DNA of 18,900 nucleotides from Clostridiales bacterium. GTDB lineage: Bacteria; Bacillota; Clostridia; Oscillospirales; Oscillospiraceae. A program made the position numbers and the translations under genes. The DNA is taken from positions 1 to 18,900 of the forward strand of contig JAAYFX010000011.1 of NCBI GenBank assembly GCA_012728025.1, given 5' to 3'. The notes below the pieces were generated by a model, which saw only the letters and a program-made list of their open reading frames with translations, was not told the DNA's origin and searched no databases. Positions 1-7,503 of the stretch are shown one piece after another. The number at the start of each line of letters is the position of its first letter. Within the stretch, counting starts at the first letter, position 1.

Positions 1-1
1 A

Positions 2-475
2 AACCAGGCTCTTATTAAGCTTGGGCTTGTGCCCTTCGGCCGCATTATGGATACGGACGAAAACTGCCCGACCTTAAGCTTTAACACCATAGGCAGGCAT
101 CAGTCACAGCTTGTAAAAACCAGAGTTTGCTCAAATCTTTCCCCATGGCTGCTTAAAGCCCAAGTGGGTGATATTTACACTGTGCCTATATCCCATGGTG
201 AGGGGCGCTTCCTCTGCCCAGAGCCTCTTTTGCATGAGCTTTTTGAAAAGGGGCAGATAGTAAGCCAGTATGTTGACCCAAATGGCAGGCCAAGCCTTGA
301 CATTTCTTATAACCCCAATGGAAGCCTTGCCGCTGTGGAAGGCATATGCTCCCCTGATGGTCGTATTTTTGGCAAGATGGGTCATTCAGAGCGCATAGGC
401 AAGGGTCTTTACAAAAACGTAGTCGGAGACTATGATATACAGCTTTTTTCATCGGCTGTTCTTTATTACAAATAA
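2..475 (+). CDS. purL: Phosphoribosylformylglycinamidine synthase (FGAM synthase), C-terminal glutaminase part, 5' truncated
   Basis: This is the C-terminal end of the large single-chain PurL, which converts FGAR, glutamine and ATP to FGAM in purine synthesis. Only the class I glutamine amidotransferase end is present. The frame is open from base 2 and reads NQALIKLGLVPFG, the stretch that follows the nucleophile Cys loop in this family, so the catalytic Cys lies just off the left edge. The motif PISHGEGRF at about nt 185-211 supplies the His and Glu of the catalytic triad. GRIFGKMGHSER near the end is the usual closing motif of the domain. The GTG at 29 is internal and not a start. The stop TAA at 473-475 is followed by an inverted repeat. 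The family assignment is confident; only the truncation limits it. Confidence 0.93.
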   Translation, partial: NQALIKLGLVPFGRIMDTDENCPTLSFNTIGRHQSQLVKTRVCSNLSPWLLKAQVGDIYTVPISHGEGRFLCPEPLLHELFEKGQIVSQYVDPNGRPSLDISYNPNGSLAAVEGICSPDGRIFGKMGHSERIGKGLYKNVVGDYDIQLFSSAVLYYK

Positions 476-480
476 TTGTG

Positions 481-514
481 TTTTATCCTGCCTACCTGTT
501 CGGGCAGGATAAAA
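481..514 (+). terminator. Perfect inverted repeat after purL, possible terminator
   Basis: The arms at 481-492 and 503-514 are perfect 12-bp reverse complements with a 10-nt loop. The right arm ends in AAAA and no T-run follows on the plus strand, so it is not a classical intrinsic terminator in the purL direction. It could end purL transcription weakly, protect the 3' end, or act on the opposite strand, where the arm ends in TTTT. It lies directly after the purL stop and before the next promoter. Confidence 0.5.
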
Positions 515-553
515 TACGGACAAAAGTTGTCAATAATCAACACAAAGCTCACG

Positions 554-582
554 TTGACAATAAAGATACAATGTGTTACAAT
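554..582 (+). promoter_or_regulatory. Near-consensus sigma-A promoter for the small conserved gene
   Basis: TTGACA at 554-559 and TACAAT at 577-582 are separated by exactly 17 nt. The -35 is a perfect match and the -10 differs at one base. Transcription would start near 589, about 50 nt upstream of the ATG at 639. Confidence 0.82.
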
Positions 583-638
583 TCGGTTACTTTAAAATTT
601 TTAGAAGCAAGGTATTCGCACAGAAAGGATTGGAGTAA

Positions 639-929
639 ATGGCATCAGAGAAAAAAAATACATTAGAATATAAAGGTCATCCCTTGCGCCGCAAGGATAA
701 TATGATTTATTTTGGCAGCATGGCAGATAAGTATATTATTCTTCTGCAAATACTTAATACCAAAAAGGTCAAGGACCTTGATGTTGCGACAAAAGTATCA
801 GTGCAATTGCAACTTACTGACCCTGACATCAAATCCCGTGACCGTATCGTTAAGAAAAGCGAAAAAGACAGTCTCTATGCGGCAATGGACGTCGCTTCCG
901 TTTGGCTTGAAAGAGCATTGGCGCAGTAA
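639..929 (+). CDS. Small conserved-looking protein of unknown function (96 aa)
   Basis: The product is 96 aa and I cannot assign it to a named family. It is predicted cytoplasmic: there is no signal peptide or membrane segment, and it is rich in Lys and Asp. The N-terminal part (residues 12-40) reads like a beta-rich module (GHPLRRKDNMIYFG). The C-terminal end (residues 76-96) is a likely amphipathic helix ending in VWLERALAQ. The ATG at 639 has a good ribosome binding site (GGATTGGAG, about 5 nt upstream) and a strong promoter 57 nt before the start, so it is very likely expressed. Similar short proteins with a G-P-L-R-x-D-N-x-I-Y-Y/F-G opening are, from memory, common in Clostridia, but no function is known to me. 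It lies 76 bp upstream of the NlpC/P60 gene in the same direction, and no terminator was seen between them, so co-transcription is plausible. Confidence 0.85.
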   Translation: MASEKKNTLEYKGHPLRRKDNMIYFGSMADKYIILLQILNTKKVKDLDVATKVSVQLQLTDPDIKSRDRIVKKSEKDSLYAAMDVASVWLERALAQ

Positions 930-1005
930 ACTTCATTTTAGCATCAATGTTATAAGCCTTTCGGAGGTAAATATTTCTCTTTGATTTAATTGCGAAAGGA
1001 AAACT

Positions 1006-1908
1006 ATGAACAGGAAAACCCTAAAGACCCTTCTGGCGGTTTCAGTTACGGCTGTGGCTTTATCAGCCTCGGCCATGGCCGCAAGCATTGGCGGCGCAAG
1101 TGTTAAGGCCGATGCTTTAAACCTCCGCACCGCCCCTTCCACCGATGCTTCTGTTATAACCACCTCCCCTTGTGGTTCTGTTGTCGTTGTAGGCGACAAG
1201 GTAGACGATAATTGGTATAAGGTTGTTTACCGTGGCGCCACAGGCTATATGGCTTCAGAGTTTCTGAATTTCAGCGAAACCATGGGCGGAAATTTTGGTA
1301 CAGGTACTATATATGGCAATTGTGTTCGCATACGTGAGGGGGCAAGCCTTGACTCCGGAATACTTACGACCTTAAATAACGGCACCCGTCTCTCAGTTTT
1401 GGGAGTCTATGGCGGTTGGTATAAGGTTCAGGGCACAGGTGTGGAAGGCTATGTTCACAGCGATTATTTTGCTCTAAACGGCGGAGTTTCCGATAACTTT
1501 TCTGACATGAACCCCAGCCCCTCTGATGGTGAGGTCTCCCCTTTAGGCCAAATTATTGTTGACACTGCCATGAAGTATATGGGCACCCCCTATGTTTGGG
1601 GCGGAACCACTGAAAGCGGCTTTGACTGCTCGGGTCTTGTTTATTACGTTTATAAAGAGTGTGGTTATTCAATAAACCGAACTGCCGCATCAATTTATGA
1701 AAACGGCTCTTATGTGGAAAAATCCGACCTTAAAATCGGTGATGCTGTTTGCTTTTCTACAAACTCTGCCTCAATAGGCCATGTGGGCATCTACATAGGT
1801 GACGGTCAGTTTATCCACGCCAGCTCCGGTTCGGGCAGCGTTATCATAAGCGAGCTTTCATTAGACTACTACACAAGAAACTATGTGGGGGCAAGAAGGC
1901 TGGTCTAA
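1006..1908 (+). CDS. Secreted cell-wall peptidase: two SH3 domains plus NlpC/P60
   Basis: This 300-aa protein has a Sec signal peptide (residues 1-25, lysines then a hydrophobic core, cleavage near AMA). Two bacterial SH3 repeats follow (about 34-88 and 103-157), each with the LNLR/VRIR...GxWYKV...GYV pattern that binds peptidoglycan. A Ser/Pro/Asp linker leads to an NlpC/P60 domain (183-300). The catalytic Cys208 lies in FDCSG, His259 in GHVGIY, and the third polar residue is His271. Members of this family cut gamma-D-glutamyl-diamino acid bonds in stem peptides, so the likely role is wall turnover outside the membrane. The ATG has AAAGGA just upstream. A second GGAGG at 962-966 has no usable start after it. 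A strong terminator follows at 1987. Domain calls are confident; the exact bond cleaved is inferred from the family. Confidence 0.95.
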   Translation: MNRKTLKTLLAVSVTAVALSASAMAASIGGASVKADALNLRTAPSTDASVITTSPCGSVVVVGDKVDDNWYKVVYRGATGYMASEFLNFSETMGGNFGTGTIYGNCVRIREGASLDSGILTTLNNGTRLSVLGVYGGWYKVQGTGVEGYVHSDYFALNGGVSDNFSDMNPSPSDGEVSPLGQIIVDTAMKYMGTPYVWGGTTESGFDCSGLVYYVYKECGYSINRTAASIYENGSYVEKSDLKIGDAVCFSTNSASIGHVGIYIGDGQFIHASSGSGSVIISELSLDYYTRNYVGARRLV

Positions 1909-1986
1909 TATTTCCAAAGATTTTAAGCTTATTTGTATAGTAAGCTAAGCTCCCCCCTTGCTGTGCGATATATAATAACGCTTCTT

Positions 1987-2017
1987 ACCACAGGCTTTTG
2001 CCTGTGGTGTTTTTTTG
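1987..2017 (+). terminator. Intrinsic terminator after the NlpC/P60 gene
   Basis: The arms at 1987-1995 and 2000-2008 (ACCACAGGC and GCCTGTGGT) form a perfect 9-bp stem with a TTTT loop. The stem is followed by G and eight T residues, a textbook rho-independent terminator on the plus strand. Confidence 0.93.
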
Positions 2018-2110
2018 CTTTTTATTTAAAAGAAGCTCTATTTGTGCATTAGCACTAAAGTAAAATCCATATATACAGGAAAAATCATATTATAAATATG
2101 CAAATAAGAC

Positions 2111-2139
2111 TTGCAATTTACAGATATAAAGCGTATTAT
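2111..2139 (+). promoter_or_regulatory. Promoter of the arginine operon
   Basis: TTGCAA at 2111-2116 and TATTAT at 2134-2139 are 17 nt apart, matching 4 of 6 and 5 of 6 sigma-A consensus bases. The start site would fall near 2146, about 30 nt before the argC ATG. The -10 and start site overlap the ARG-box-like sites, the arrangement expected for repression by an ArgR/AhrC-type protein. Confidence 0.6.
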
Positions 2140-2167
2140 ATTCATGATAAGCGAATATTTATTCAGT
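2129..2167 (+). promoter_or_regulatory. Tandem ARG boxes (ArgR/AhrC operator)
   Basis: CGAATATTTATTCA at 2152-2165 matches 13 of 14 positions of the ARG-box core TGAATwwwwATTCA. A second, half-conserved site has the right half ATTCA at 2140-2144. The centres of the two 18-bp boxes (2137.5 and 2158.5) are exactly 21 bp apart, that is, a 3-bp gap, which is the standard spacing of ARG-box pairs bound by one ArgR hexamer. The site lies over the start region of an arginine biosynthesis operon. The regulator gene is not in this window. Confidence 0.65.
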
Positions 2168-2177
2168 GGTGTTTAAT

Positions 2178-3101
2178 ATGAAAAAAGTTTTTATAGTTGG
2201 CTCCTCAGGAACTACCGGCCTAAGGCTTCGGAACCGCCTGCTTGAGCGTTCGGATGTTGAGCTTTTGGAAATCGATGAAAAGCTAAGACGGGATGCGGGA
2301 GAAATAGAAAGGCTTATGGGCTTATCTGATTTTTGTTTTCTATGTCTGCCGGATGAGGCTGCTCGGGAAATGGCAGCTCTTTCCGCCGCAAAGAAAACCC
2401 GCCTTATTGATGCTTCCACAGCTCACCGTTGCTCGGATACTTGGGTTTACGGTTTTCCCGAATTAAGCTCTAGTCAGCGCCTTCAAATTGAAAAGGCAAA
2501 GCGTGTTGCCGTCCCCGGCTGCCATGCCCTTGGCATTATAGCCCTCACAGCTCCCCTGACTCAGACGGGGCTTATGCCTTTAAATTATCCTCTTTGCTGC
2601 ACCGGCATAACAGGTTACAGCGGTGGCGGAAAGCAGATGATTGCAGAATATGAATCCCAAGAAACGCCCCTTTCTCCTAAGCAATATGCCATGGCTCAAA
2701 GCCATAAGCATCTGCCGGAGATAGTAAGGCATTGCAATCTTTCTCATGCCCCTGTCTTTTCACCCATTGTTTCAAACTTTTACTCAGGTATGCTTATAAG
2801 CATATGCCTGCACACATCTAGGCTGACTTGGAAGGTCTCCCCCGATGACATTCGTGATATATACAAAAGTCATTATGCGGCAGCAGCTCTTATAGATGTT
2901 GTAGATGATGCCCCCTCGTCTTTATACGCCGAGGCCCTTTCAGGTCGAGACGATATGCAGATATATGTAAGCGGCAATGATGAGCGAATTCTCGTTTCTG
3001 CTCTATACGACAATCTTGGCAAGGGCGCCTCCGGCGCTGCCATACAGTGCTTTAATATTATGAGCGGTGCTGACGAACGTGGCGGATTGAAAATTAGCTG
3101 A
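2178..3101 (+). CDS. argC: N-acetyl-gamma-glutamyl-phosphate reductase, short (type 2) form
   Basis: This enzyme reduces N-acetylglutamyl phosphate with NADPH to the semialdehyde, step 3 of arginine synthesis. The 307-aa length and N-terminal pattern (KVFIVGSSGTTGLRLRNRL, then FCFLCLPDEAARE and RLIDASTAHR...WVYGFPEL) fit the shorter type 2 AGPR family rather than the ~345-aa type 1 enzymes. The catalytic Cys is Cys115 in VPGCHALG. The usual family motif is NPGCYPTG, so the loop around the Cys is unusual. The upstream in-frame GTGs at 2166 and 2169 fall partly within the ARG box; the ATG at 2178 puts the protein start at MKKVFIVG, where the Rossmann strand should begin. The ribosome binding site is weak (GTGGTG). 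The gene is first in argCJBDF and is preceded by a promoter and ARG boxes. Confidence 0.93.
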   Translation: MKKVFIVGSSGTTGLRLRNRLLERSDVELLEIDEKLRRDAGEIERLMGLSDFCFLCLPDEAAREMAALSAAKKTRLIDASTAHRCSDTWVYGFPELSSSQRLQIEKAKRVAVPGCHALGIIALTAPLTQTGLMPLNYPLCCTGITGYSGGGKQMIAEYESQETPLSPKQYAMAQSHKHLPEIVRHCNLSHAPVFSPIVSNFYSGMLISICLHTSRLTWKVSPDDIRDIYKSHYAAAALIDVVDDAPSSLYAEALSGRDDMQIYVSGNDERILVSALYDNLGKGASGAAIQCFNIMSGADERGGLKIS

Positions 3102-3124
3102 GCAAATTTGGAGGTTAACATAAT

Positions 3125-4333
3125 ATGGAGATGGTTTCCGGTGGAGTATGTGCTCCCAAAGGCTTTAAGGCGGCAGGAATAAATTGCGGCATACGCAAAA
3201 AAGGCAAGAAAGACCTTGCCCTCATAGTCAGTGAAAAAAAAGCCGCCGCTGCCGGTGTGTATACTAAAAATCTTGTTAAGGGCGCTCCTATAATCGTTAC
3301 ACAAAAAAATATTCAAGACGGCTATGCAAGAGCCGTAATATGCAACAGCGGCAACGCAAACACCTGCAATACAAACGGCATAGAGATTGCCGAGGCTATG
3401 TGTTCCCTTGTCGAAAGCTCTTTGGGGATTGCTTGCTCAGATGTGGCCGTTGCCTCTACTGGAGTAATAGGGCAAAAGCTTAGTATTGAGCCGATAGCCG
3501 CTGGTATGGATGCTCTTATTTCAGCCCTTGGAGATAATTCTGATGACGCTGCCGAAGCAATCATGACAACGGATACTGTTAAAAAACAGGTTGCCCTGCG
3601 CTTTGACTTGCAAGGCAAAAGCACAGTTATAGGCGGTATAGCCAAGGGCAGCGGAATGATACATCCCGACATGGCAACCATGCTGTCTTTCATAACAACA
3701 GATGCCTCAATAAGCCCCGAAATGCTTAAAAAGGCGCTGGTTTATGCAGTTTCAGATAGTTTCAACATGATTTCTGTTGATAGGGATACCTCCACAAACG
3801 ACACGGTTTTGGTGCTGGCAAACGGCATGGCGGAAAATGAAGCCATAGACTCTGAAGGCTCTGCCTTCGACACTTTTAAATCTGCATTGTTTGAGGTCTG
3901 CTCATCTCTTTCCCGCAGTATCGCAAAGGACGGCGAAGGGGCAGGAAAACTGCTCACCTGCTCGGTAACAGGTGCAAAAACCAAGGATGATGCCAGAAAG
4001 ATTGCAAAATCTGTCATCTGCTCACCCCTGCTCAAATGTGCTATGTTCGGTGCGGATGCAAACTGGGGACGGGTTCTCTGCGCCCTTGGCTACGCCGGAG
4101 CTGAAACGGATATTTCAAAAGTTTCTGTTTCATTTAAGTCTGAGGCAGGAGAAATAAAAGTCTGTGAAAATGGCGGCGGCCTTGATTTTTCCGAGGAGCT
4201 GGCAAAGAAAATTTTAAGCTGTGAGGAAATAGAAATACTCATCTCCCTTCAAGACGGCGAATATACCGCAACTGCTTGGGGTTGCGATTTAAGCTATGAA
4301 TACGTCCGTATAAATGGTGACTACCGAAGTTAA
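3125..4333 (+). CDS. argJ: Bifunctional ornithine acetyltransferase / N-acetylglutamate synthase
   Basis: ArgJ moves the acetyl group from N-acetylornithine to glutamate, which closes the cyclic arginine pathway. Bifunctional members can also use acetyl-CoA. The 402-aa length is normal. The autoprocessing site is clear: KGSGMIHPDMATML, with cleavage expected between Ala184 and Thr185, Thr185 becoming the nucleophile and new N-terminus of the beta chain. STGVIGQKL (111-119), VICNSGNANTCNT (71-83) and GADANWGR near residue 315 are further family motifs. The start at 3125 has GGAGG at 3110-3114, 10 nt upstream; a second ATG at 3131 is too far from it. The gene follows argC by 23 bp. Whether it is mono- or bifunctional cannot be read from sequence. 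No separate argA or argE is present here. Confidence 0.96.
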   Translation: MEMVSGGVCAPKGFKAAGINCGIRKKGKKDLALIVSEKKAAAAGVYTKNLVKGAPIIVTQKNIQDGYARAVICNSGNANTCNTNGIEIAEAMCSLVESSLGIACSDVAVASTGVIGQKLSIEPIAAGMDALISALGDNSDDAAEAIMTTDTVKKQVALRFDLQGKSTVIGGIAKGSGMIHPDMATMLSFITTDASISPEMLKKALVYAVSDSFNMISVDRDTSTNDTVLVLANGMAENEAIDSEGSAFDTFKSALFEVCSSLSRSIAKDGEGAGKLLTCSVTGAKTKDDARKIAKSVICSPLLKCAMFGADANWGRVLCALGYAGAETDISKVSVSFKSEAGEIKVCENGGGLDFSEELAKKILSCEEIEILISLQDGEYTATAWGCDLSYEYVRINGDYRS

Positions 4334-4357
4334 CATAATATTTAGGAGGCAGCTTAA

Positions 4358-5215
4358 ATGAACGAAAACCTGAATAATGCCCAACGTGCGAAGGTACTTA
4401 TAGAGGCCCTTCCTTATATACAAAAGTATAACGGCAAAATAATTGTTGTTAAGTACGGCGGCAATGCTATGATTAATGAGGAGCTTAAAAAAGCCGTTAT
4501 GGGCGACATTGTTTTGCTTTCCCTCATTGGTATTAAGGTTGTTCTTGTCCATGGCGGCGGGCCGGAAATCAGCGAAACCCTTGCCAAAATGGGCATGGAA
4601 ACTGAATTTAAAAATGGCCTACGGGTAACGGATAAGGAAACGGCTCAAGTGGTCCAGATGGTCATGGCAGGTAAAGTTTCCAAAAACCTTGTAAGTCTTA
4701 TTGGAAACATGGGTGGGCGGGCAATCGGCATTTCCGGCATGGACGGCCAAATGATTGAAGCTGCTAAAATTGACGAGGAGCTTGGCTTTGTGGGTGAAAT
4801 TAAAAATGTTGACCCCACTCCTATTCTTGATATTTTAGATAGAGGATATATACCCGTAATTTCCACCGTCGGCTATGACAAAGAGGGAAACTGCTATAAT
4901 ATTAATGCCGACACAGCGGCCTCACGCATTGCCGGAACTCTTAAGGCCGAGAGCCTTATTTCAATGACGGACATCGCTGGTCTTTTGAGAGACAAAGACG
5001 ACGCCTCCACCCTTATCCCTGTGGTAAATGTCAGTGAAGCACCCCAGCTAATTGCCGAGGGTCTTATCTCGGGAGGCATGATTCCCAAGGTGGAATGCTG
5101 CATTGATGCCATACGGCGAGGCGTAAAAAAAGTCTTTATAATTGATGGGCGCATCCCTCACTCAATTTTAATTGAAACTCTAACCGACGAGGGTATAGGA
5201 ACAATGTTCATCTAA
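4358..5215 (+). CDS. argB: N-acetylglutamate kinase, arginine-sensitive type
   Basis: ArgB phosphorylates N-acetylglutamate with ATP, step 2 of the pathway. This amino-acid-kinase-fold protein is 285 aa long. Lys32 in VVKYGGNAM and the glycine loop VHGGGPEI (64-71) bind ATP and substrate phosphates. The N-terminal extra helix (about residues 6-24) and the C-terminal stretch HSILIETLTDEGIGTMF are, from published work on the family, features of hexameric enzymes inhibited by arginine; E. coli-type dimers lack them. This fits with ArgJ recycling, where ArgB is the controlled step. AGGAGG at 4344-4349 precedes the ATG by 8 nt. The argJ stop lies 24 bp upstream and carries the repeated GTTAACATAATAT motif. 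Confidence 0.96.
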   Translation: MNENLNNAQRAKVLIEALPYIQKYNGKIIVVKYGGNAMINEELKKAVMGDIVLLSLIGIKVVLVHGGGPEISETLAKMGMETEFKNGLRVTDKETAQVVQMVMAGKVSKNLVSLIGNMGGRAIGISGMDGQMIEAAKIDEELGFVGEIKNVDPTPILDILDRGYIPVISTVGYDKEGNCYNINADTAASRIAGTLKAESLISMTDIAGLLRDKDDASTLIPVVNVSEAPQLIAEGLISGGMIPKVECCIDAIRRGVKKVFIIDGRIPHSILIETLTDEGIGTMFI

Positions 5216-5281
5216 ATAATCAATCGGAAAGTCCTTTCTGTGCTTTCATTAATTAGTTTACATAATATTAGGAGCGATGAT

Positions 5282-6442
5282 ATGACAACAATTGAGAGGG
5301 ACAAAAAATATATTGCAAACACCTATGCCCGTGCTCCTTTTTGTGCAGTTTCCGGAAAGGGAGCCTTGGTTTTAGGCGAGGACGGCAGGGAATACATTGA
5401 CCTTGGCAGTGGCATTGCCGTCAACACCTTCGGTTTTTGTGATGAAGATTGGATAAAGGCTGTGGATGAGCAGCTACACAAGCTTCAGCACATTTCAAAC
5501 CTGTATTACACCCAGCCACAGGCAACCCTTGCGGAAATGCTTTGTACACGGACGGGGATGAAGAAGGTTTTTTTCTCAAACTCCGGAGCAGAGGCCAACG
5601 AGTGCGCCATAAAAAGTGCCAGAAAGTATTCTTACGATAAATACGGCAGGGGCAGGCACACTGTGATAACACTTCAAAACAGCTTCCATGGACGGACAAT
5701 GGCAACCCTTACAGCCACAGGCCAAAGTGCCATGCACGAAGGCTTTCAGCCCTTACTGCCGGACTTTAAATATGCTCCCGCAAACGATTTTGACGCACTG
5801 AAAAGCCTTTGTGATGACACTGTCTGTGCTGTTATGCTAGAGCTTATTCAAGGGGAAGGCGGAGTAACCCCTCTCGATAAAGAATATGTCTCTCGGGTTT
5901 TCGCCTTCTGTGCTGAAAAAGATATTCTTCTTATAGTAGACGAAGTACAAACGGGAAACGGCAGAACGGGTAGCCTTTTTGCCTTTACCCAGTATGGTGT
6001 TGCCCCCGATATTCTAAGTACAGCCAAGGGTCTTGCCGGCGGCCTGCCCTTTGGAGCCTGCCTTTTGGGTGAAAAGCTATCTGATACACTCTCTGCCGGA
6101 AGCCACGGCTCCACCTTTGGAGGAAACCCCATCGCCGCCGCAGGAGCAGTTAACATAATATCTCGCATTGATGAGCCTTTGCTGGAGTCGGTGAGAGAAA
6201 AGGGGCAGTATATACGAGATGAGCTTTCCAGCTTAAAGGGAGTAAAATCCATTACAGGTCTGGGGCTTATGATTGGTATTGAAACCGGTCGGGATGCAAA
6301 GGAAATTGCCGCTGATTGTCTTGACAGAGGACTTATTGTTCTGACCGCTAAAAACAAGATACGGCTATTGCCGCCCCTTAACATAGAACAGGAACTTTTA
6401 GATAAAGCACTTTGCATTTTGAAGGGAGTAATCGGAAAATGA
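5282..6442 (+). CDS. argD: Acetylornithine aminotransferase
   Basis: ArgD is a PLP-dependent class III aminotransferase that makes N-acetylornithine from the semialdehyde and glutamate. Visible motifs are SNSGAEANECAIK (99-111, PLP phosphate), the FHGRTMATL loop (135-143), IVDEVQTGNGRTG with Asp220 (PLP ring nitrogen), and STAKGLAGGLP with the Schiff-base Lys249. The length, 386 aa, is typical. I chose the ATG at 5282 because AGGAG at 5270-5274 is 7 nt upstream and the protein then begins MTTIERDKKYIANTYAR, as in homologues. An in-frame start at 5240 would add 14 residues that cover this ribosome binding site. The stop codon overlaps the argF start (ATGA), so the two are translationally coupled. 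Confidence 0.95.
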   Translation: MTTIERDKKYIANTYARAPFCAVSGKGALVLGEDGREYIDLGSGIAVNTFGFCDEDWIKAVDEQLHKLQHISNLYYTQPQATLAEMLCTRTGMKKVFFSNSGAEANECAIKSARKYSYDKYGRGRHTVITLQNSFHGRTMATLTATGQSAMHEGFQPLLPDFKYAPANDFDALKSLCDDTVCAVMLELIQGEGGVTPLDKEYVSRVFAFCAEKDILLIVDEVQTGNGRTGSLFAFTQYGVAPDILSTAKGLAGGLPFGACLLGEKLSDTLSAGSHGSTFGGNPIAAAGAVNIISRIDEPLLESVREKGQYIRDELSSLKGVKSITGLGLMIGIETGRDAKEIAADCLDRGLIVLTAKNKIRLLPPLNIEQELLDKALCILKGVIGK

Positions 6443-7341
6443 AACATCTTTTAAAGCTTTCTGACCTTTCCCCCGAGGAGATACTCGACATTTTAAATCT
6501 GGCTGACCAACTGAAATATGAAAAGAAAAATGGTGTTGAGCACCACCTTCTAAAAGGAAAAACCTTGGGCATGATATTTCAGAAAAGCTCAACCCGCACA
6601 AGGATAAGCTTTGAAGTGGGAATGTATCAGCTTGGCGGCAGTGCCCTTTTCCTCTCTCCTCGTGATTTGCAGATAGGCCGTGGTGAGCCGATTGAAGATA
6701 CTGCCCGAGTGCTTTCCCGCTACCTTGATGGCATTATGATTAGAACCTTCGGTCAGGACGAGGTGGAAGACCTTGCAAAATACGGCTCCATTCCAATTAT
6801 AAACGGCCTTACAGACTATGCCCACCCCTGTCAGGTGTTGGCAGACCTTATGACAATTCGTGAGCATAAGCGCAGTTTAAAGGGGCTTAAGCTCTGCTTT
6901 ATAGGTGATGGAAACAATATGGCAAACAGCCTTATTGTTGGCGGCATTAAAATGGGCATGGAGGTTGCAATTGGCTGCCCCAAGGCTTATAAGCCTGATG
7001 CCGATATTATGGACTGGGCCGCAGAAAACGGAAGTTTTTTATGCACTGATGATATTTTTGAAGCTGCAAAGGATGCTGATGTGGTTTACACCGACGTCTG
7101 GGCATCTATGGGTCAGGAGGATGAGGCGGAAAAGCGCATGGAAAGCTTTAAGTCTTATCAGGTAAACCAAAAGCTTATGAAGCTTGCAAAACCTGATGCC
7201 ATGGTGCTTCACTGCCTGCCTGCTCACAGGGGCGAGGAAATAAGCGCCGAAACTTTTGAAATTCATGCGGACGAAATCTTTGATGAAGCCGAAAATAGGC
7301 TTCACGCTCAAAAGGCCGTTATGGTAAGGCTCATGAGTTAA
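6439..7341 (+). CDS. argF: Ornithine carbamoyltransferase (anabolic)
   Basis: This enzyme forms citrulline from ornithine and carbamoyl phosphate in the cytoplasm. It is 300 aa long with the full set of motifs: STRTR (51-55, carbamoyl phosphate), RTFGQDEVEDLA (102-113), HPCQ (129-132), DVWASMGQ (219-226, ornithine loop) and HCLPAHRGEEI (258-268). The start at 6439 overlaps the argD stop as ATGA and has AGGGAG at 6423-6428. The in-frame ATG at 6412 lies inside argD, has no ribosome binding site and gives an atypical N-terminus. It is the last gene of the operon, followed by a long terminator. Operon context points to the biosynthetic role. argG and argH, which would finish the pathway, are not here. 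Confidence 0.96.
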   Translation: MKHLLKLSDLSPEEILDILNLADQLKYEKKNGVEHHLLKGKTLGMIFQKSSTRTRISFEVGMYQLGGSALFLSPRDLQIGRGEPIEDTARVLSRYLDGIMIRTFGQDEVEDLAKYGSIPIINGLTDYAHPCQVLADLMTIREHKRSLKGLKLCFIGDGNNMANSLIVGGIKMGMEVAIGCPKAYKPDADIMDWAAENGSFLCTDDIFEAAKDADVVYTDVWASMGQEDEAEKRMESFKSYQVNQKLMKLAKPDAMVLHCLPAHRGEEISAETFEIHADEIFDEAENRLHAQKAVMVRLMS

Positions 7342-7365
7342 ACCAAAAGTTTATGATTAATATAT

Positions 7366-7422
7366 AAAAAACCTAAAAACCATAGAGCAGAAGCTGTTTG
7401 CACTATGATTTTTAGGTTTTTT
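7366..7422 (+). terminator. Long intrinsic terminator of the arginine operon
   Basis: The arms at 7366-7385 and 7403-7422 pair over 20 bp with one C-A mismatch and a 17-nt loop. The stem is A-rich on the left and ends in TTTTTT on the right, so the T-run is part of the arm. It lies 25 bp after the argF stop. The A-run on the left arm may also let it work on the other strand. Confidence 0.88.
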
Positions 7423-7503
7423 ATGTTATCTATACGGTCAAAAGCCGCTGTCTTTGCATAAGGTGTAGAGAATAAACCCACAACTTGAAGGGACTGGTCT
7501 ATT

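Noticed and set aside
478..666. 62-aa plus-strand frame after purL
   Set aside because: It starts in the inverted repeat, contains the promoter at 554-582, and has no ribosome binding site.
933..1005. c-di-AMP (ydaO-type) riboswitch before the NlpC/P60 gene
   Set aside because: Such genes are often controlled this way, but the 76-bp gap is too short and the conserved riboswitch motifs are absent.
2166..2177. GTG start for argC
   Set aside because: The codon begins at the edge of the ARG box with no ribosome binding site, and the added residues MVFN precede the conserved MKKVFIVG start.
5848..6447. 199-aa minus-strand reading frame
   Set aside because: It is antisense to argD, whose catalytic motifs are all intact; Ser/Arg/Pro-rich composition indicates a shadow.
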